Assembly: GCA_964429355.1 (NCBI GenBank)
Contig: CAYSCH010000232.1
Span: 1-15,441 of the forward strand
Length of the DNA stretch: 15,441 nt
Direction of reading: 5' to 3'
DNA from: JAAYAY01 sp964429355
GTDB lineage: Bacteria; Planctomycetota; Planctomycetia; Pirellulales; Thermoguttaceae
Part shown: piece after piece, positions 13,808-15,441 of the stretch
How the letters are laid out: each line of letters starts with the position of its first letter
Numbering within the stretch: the first letter of the stretch is position 1
Position numbers and translations under genes: made by a program
Notes under the pieces: generated by a model
What the model was told of the DNA's origin: nothing
Seen by the model: the letters and a program-made list of their open reading frames with translations, nothing else
Database searches by the model: none

Positions 13808-14633
13808 TTCCAGCTCATCCTTATTCGATGCGAATGGGACAGGTCAAGTTTTCGTCGGCTTCCAATTCGTGCCGCACCAGGAATCTGAACATTCCGTTCC
13901 GCTGCTGGCTCTGCCCCAGGACCAGGTCTCGCAGGGCAACCGATCTGCAAGTCCCTCATTCCCTCATGTCGTTCGGACCGCCGGCTGGGAGCAAATGTCC
14001 CACCCACCTTCGGTCCCACACAGCCGCCACAGACGGCGCTCTAGAAGTAGTTAGGTCGCAGTTGATGGCTCGTCAAGAGAACTTCGTGACGTTTTCCTGG
14101 CGCCGAAAGATAGGGCAACCATGTCTTGGCAGGCCCTCCGTCTCATCAGGCCCAGCCCGTACAATCCCCCACTCCTGCGATGGGCATGGGGTCCCAGGCA
14201 CAGGCGTATCAGGAATGTCATCCATCCTTGGTGCCTGAGATCGACTTTCCTGGACCTCGCTGACGGAACAACCCTCAAAGGCCCTACATTTCCATCCGTT
14301 TGTTCTGCTTTTCCAGATACCCTCTTCGACAGCACCCTCGCGACGTCTTTTTTGGGATATCTTTCGCCAAGCCTTCCAATACTCGTGACTTGCGGAATTC
14401 TCGCAGGTGCGGGAATCCCGCCGAGCACCCCAGATTTCGCGACTTGGATAAACAGGGAAAGATGTGCCGTGTGGACGGAAATGATTCCAGCGGAATCGCC
14501 ACGTACGGAATATGGGATATTTCGGAGCTGCTGCTAATGTACGGGCTCTGGGCTGTCCGAAGATCGTTAGGACGGAGAACCTCCGTTTAACCAGGCCCAG
14601 AGAGAATTGTGTGTCTTTTGAAGGAGGCAGAGG
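13808..14633. other. Gene-poor divergent spacer upstream of the YTV and pilin-like genes
   Basis: About 0.8 kb between divergent genes. Open frames of 70-140 codons exist on both strands, but none has a convincing start or a family resemblance. Notable pieces: a coding-like minus-strand frame at 13821-13955 ending 13 bp before the pilin-like start; an inverted repeat GCGGG-AAT-CCCGC at 14409-14421; and a small hairpin ACGGAG-AAC-CTCCGT at 14572-14586 followed by TT, inside the probable 5' leader of the YTV gene. Promoters for both flanking genes should be here; I saw no clear -35/-10 pair. Confidence 0.4.
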
Positions 14634-15441
14634 ATGAGAAGTGCCCTAGGGGTGCCCCTGATTGCCGTCCTCCTCGCGGCAATCACGGCAAGTACAGCCG
14701 ACGCCAGCTATTGCGGCGCGGCGAGGTATCGGCGATGCAAAGTTGCCTGCTGTGCGGACTACGCATGTGCAAGGCAGCAGTGCACCACCGTCATGAAGAC
14801 GTGCCGAGAGGTCGTCTACGAGAGGCAGCAGTACACCTGCTACAAGACGTGCTACGATCGTGTTTGCGAGCCGAAGACGATCACCTGCACCAAGTTGGTC
14901 CCCGAGACCTGCTACCGTGAGTGCGAGTACACGGTGTGCAAGCCGGTTTGGGAGACCTGCAAGAAGACGGTCCAGTACACGGTCTGCAAGCCCGTATGGG
15001 AAACGCGGACCAAGGACATCTGCTACACCGTGTGCAAGCCGGTGTGGGAGACCCGCGAGCGAACCTACACGGTGTGCAAGCCGGTGTGGGAGACCCGCGA
15101 GCGAACCTACACGGTCTGCAAGCCGGTGTGGGAAACCTGCTCGAAGAACATCGAGTACACGGTATGCAAGCCGGTATGGGAAACTCGCGAGCGAACCTAC
15201 ACGGTCTGCAAGCCGGTGTGGGAAACCTGCTCGAAAGAGATCCCCTACACGGTCTGCAAGCCCGTGTACGAGACACGCGAGCGAACCTACACGGTGTGCA
15301 AGCCGGTGTGGGAAACCTGCTCGAAAGAGATCCCCTACACGGTCTGCAAGCCCGTGTACGAGACACGCGAGCGAACCTACACGGTGTGCAAGCCGGTGTG
15401 GGAAACCTGCTCGAAAGAGATCCCCTACACGGTCTGCAAGC
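14634..15441 (+). CDS. Secreted Cys-rich YTV-repeat protein (3' end outside window)
   Basis: The frame is open from the ATG at 14634, with AAGGAGG at 14621-14627 six bases upstream, to the window end: 269 codons with no stop. A signal peptide covers about residues 1-24 (MRSALGVPLIAVLLAAITAS, then TADA). Residues 25-100 are Cys-rich (SYCGAARYRRCKVACC, QQCTTVMKTC, TCYKTCYDRVC). From about residue 102 the protein is a tandem array of YTVCKPVWET units: 11 complete plus a twelfth begun. ERT spacers alternate with CSKEIP-type spacers, making a 30-residue super-repeat. This is the planctomycete YTV family (Pfam YTV), known as abundant cell-wall or envelope proteins in Rhodopirellula-type bacteria. 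One Cys per YTV unit, plus extras in the spacers, suggests disulfide cross-linking into a surface layer; that is inferred. Confidence 0.92.
   Translation, partial: MRSALGVPLIAVLLAAITASTADASYCGAARYRRCKVACCADYACARQQCTTVMKTCREVVYERQQYTCYKTCYDRVCEPKTITCTKLVPETCYRECEYTVCKPVWETCKKTVQYTVCKPVWETRTKDICYTVCKPVWETRERTYTVCKPVWETRERTYTVCKPVWETCSKNIEYTVCKPVWETRERTYTVCKPVWETCSKEIPYTVCKPVYETRERTYTVCKPVWETCSKEIPYTVCKPVYETRERTYTVCKPVWETCSKEIPYTVCK
15241..15441 (+). repeat. Identical 90-bp tandem repeats within the YTV gene
   Basis: Bases 15241-15330 and 15331-15420 are identical over all 90 positions, and 15421-15441 starts a third identical copy cut by the window end. Each unit encodes 30 residues: one YTVCKPVYETRERT plus one YTVCKPVWETCSKEIP segment. 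Earlier units (15091-15240) have the same plan with synonymous and a few amino-acid differences. Confidence 0.95.

Noticed and set aside
14121..14537. A 138-codon plus-strand frame in the spacer before the YTV gene
   Set aside because: No ribosome-binding site, no domain and unusual composition; competing frames of similar length exist on the other strand.
14881..15366. A minus-strand frame of repeated ACRPCRF-like segments
   Set aside because: Its periodicity is the complement of the YTV coding repeats; no start site or known family.
15241..15441. Possible CRISPR-like array at the right end
   Set aside because: The units are contiguous, coding and in frame with the YTV protein; there are no unique spacers between repeats.

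Overview
The window reads as about 15 kb of chromosome from a planctomycete, most likely near the Pirellulales. Three things point there. One is a Cys-rich secreted YTV-repeat protein at the right end, a family characteristic of planctomycete cell envelopes. Another is a SpoVG homologue with a zinc ribbon inserted in its domain. The third is a set of exported low-homology proteins beside ordinary housekeeping genes. The sequence is GC-rich, and most genes have a recognisable AAGGAG/GGAG ribosome-binding site.

Left part (1-7162). The 3' part of ispE (isoprenoid pathway) is followed on the same strand by spoVG. Convergent to spoVG is a small Cys-rich lipoprotein gene. Divergent from that is a secreted alpha/beta hydrolase. 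Next, on the minus strand, come a large exported protein of unknown function (879 aa), a single-domain cupin, and rsmD (16S rRNA guanine-N2 methyltransferase).

Middle (7163-12687). A gene-free spacer with several hairpins and a palindrome leads into a plus-strand exported cyclophilin-type peptidyl-prolyl isomerase. It ends at a strong hairpin terminator that probably serves both strands. Facing it is the classical translation operon rpsB-tsf-pyrH-frr on the minus strand, with a good sigma-70-like promoter at 12659-12687. The pyrH-frr spacer is filled by a 74-bp tandem repeat that includes the last codons of pyrH.

Right part (12688-15441). A 0.5-kb spacer carries a degenerate 3'-half copy of tRNA-Gln and a pair of direct repeats. 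It is followed by the intact tRNA-Gln(TTG) and a type IV pilin-like/pseudopilin gene (both minus). After about 0.8 kb without a convincing gene, the YTV-repeat gene starts on the plus strand and runs off the window, with 90-bp repeats that are identical at DNA level.

I found no complete transposon, CRISPR array, prophage or defence system. The most unusual items are the pyrH-frr repeat, the tRNA-Gln fragment, the zinc-ribbon SpoVG, the exact YTV repeats and the apparent loss of the glycine-rich ATP motif in the visible part of IspE.
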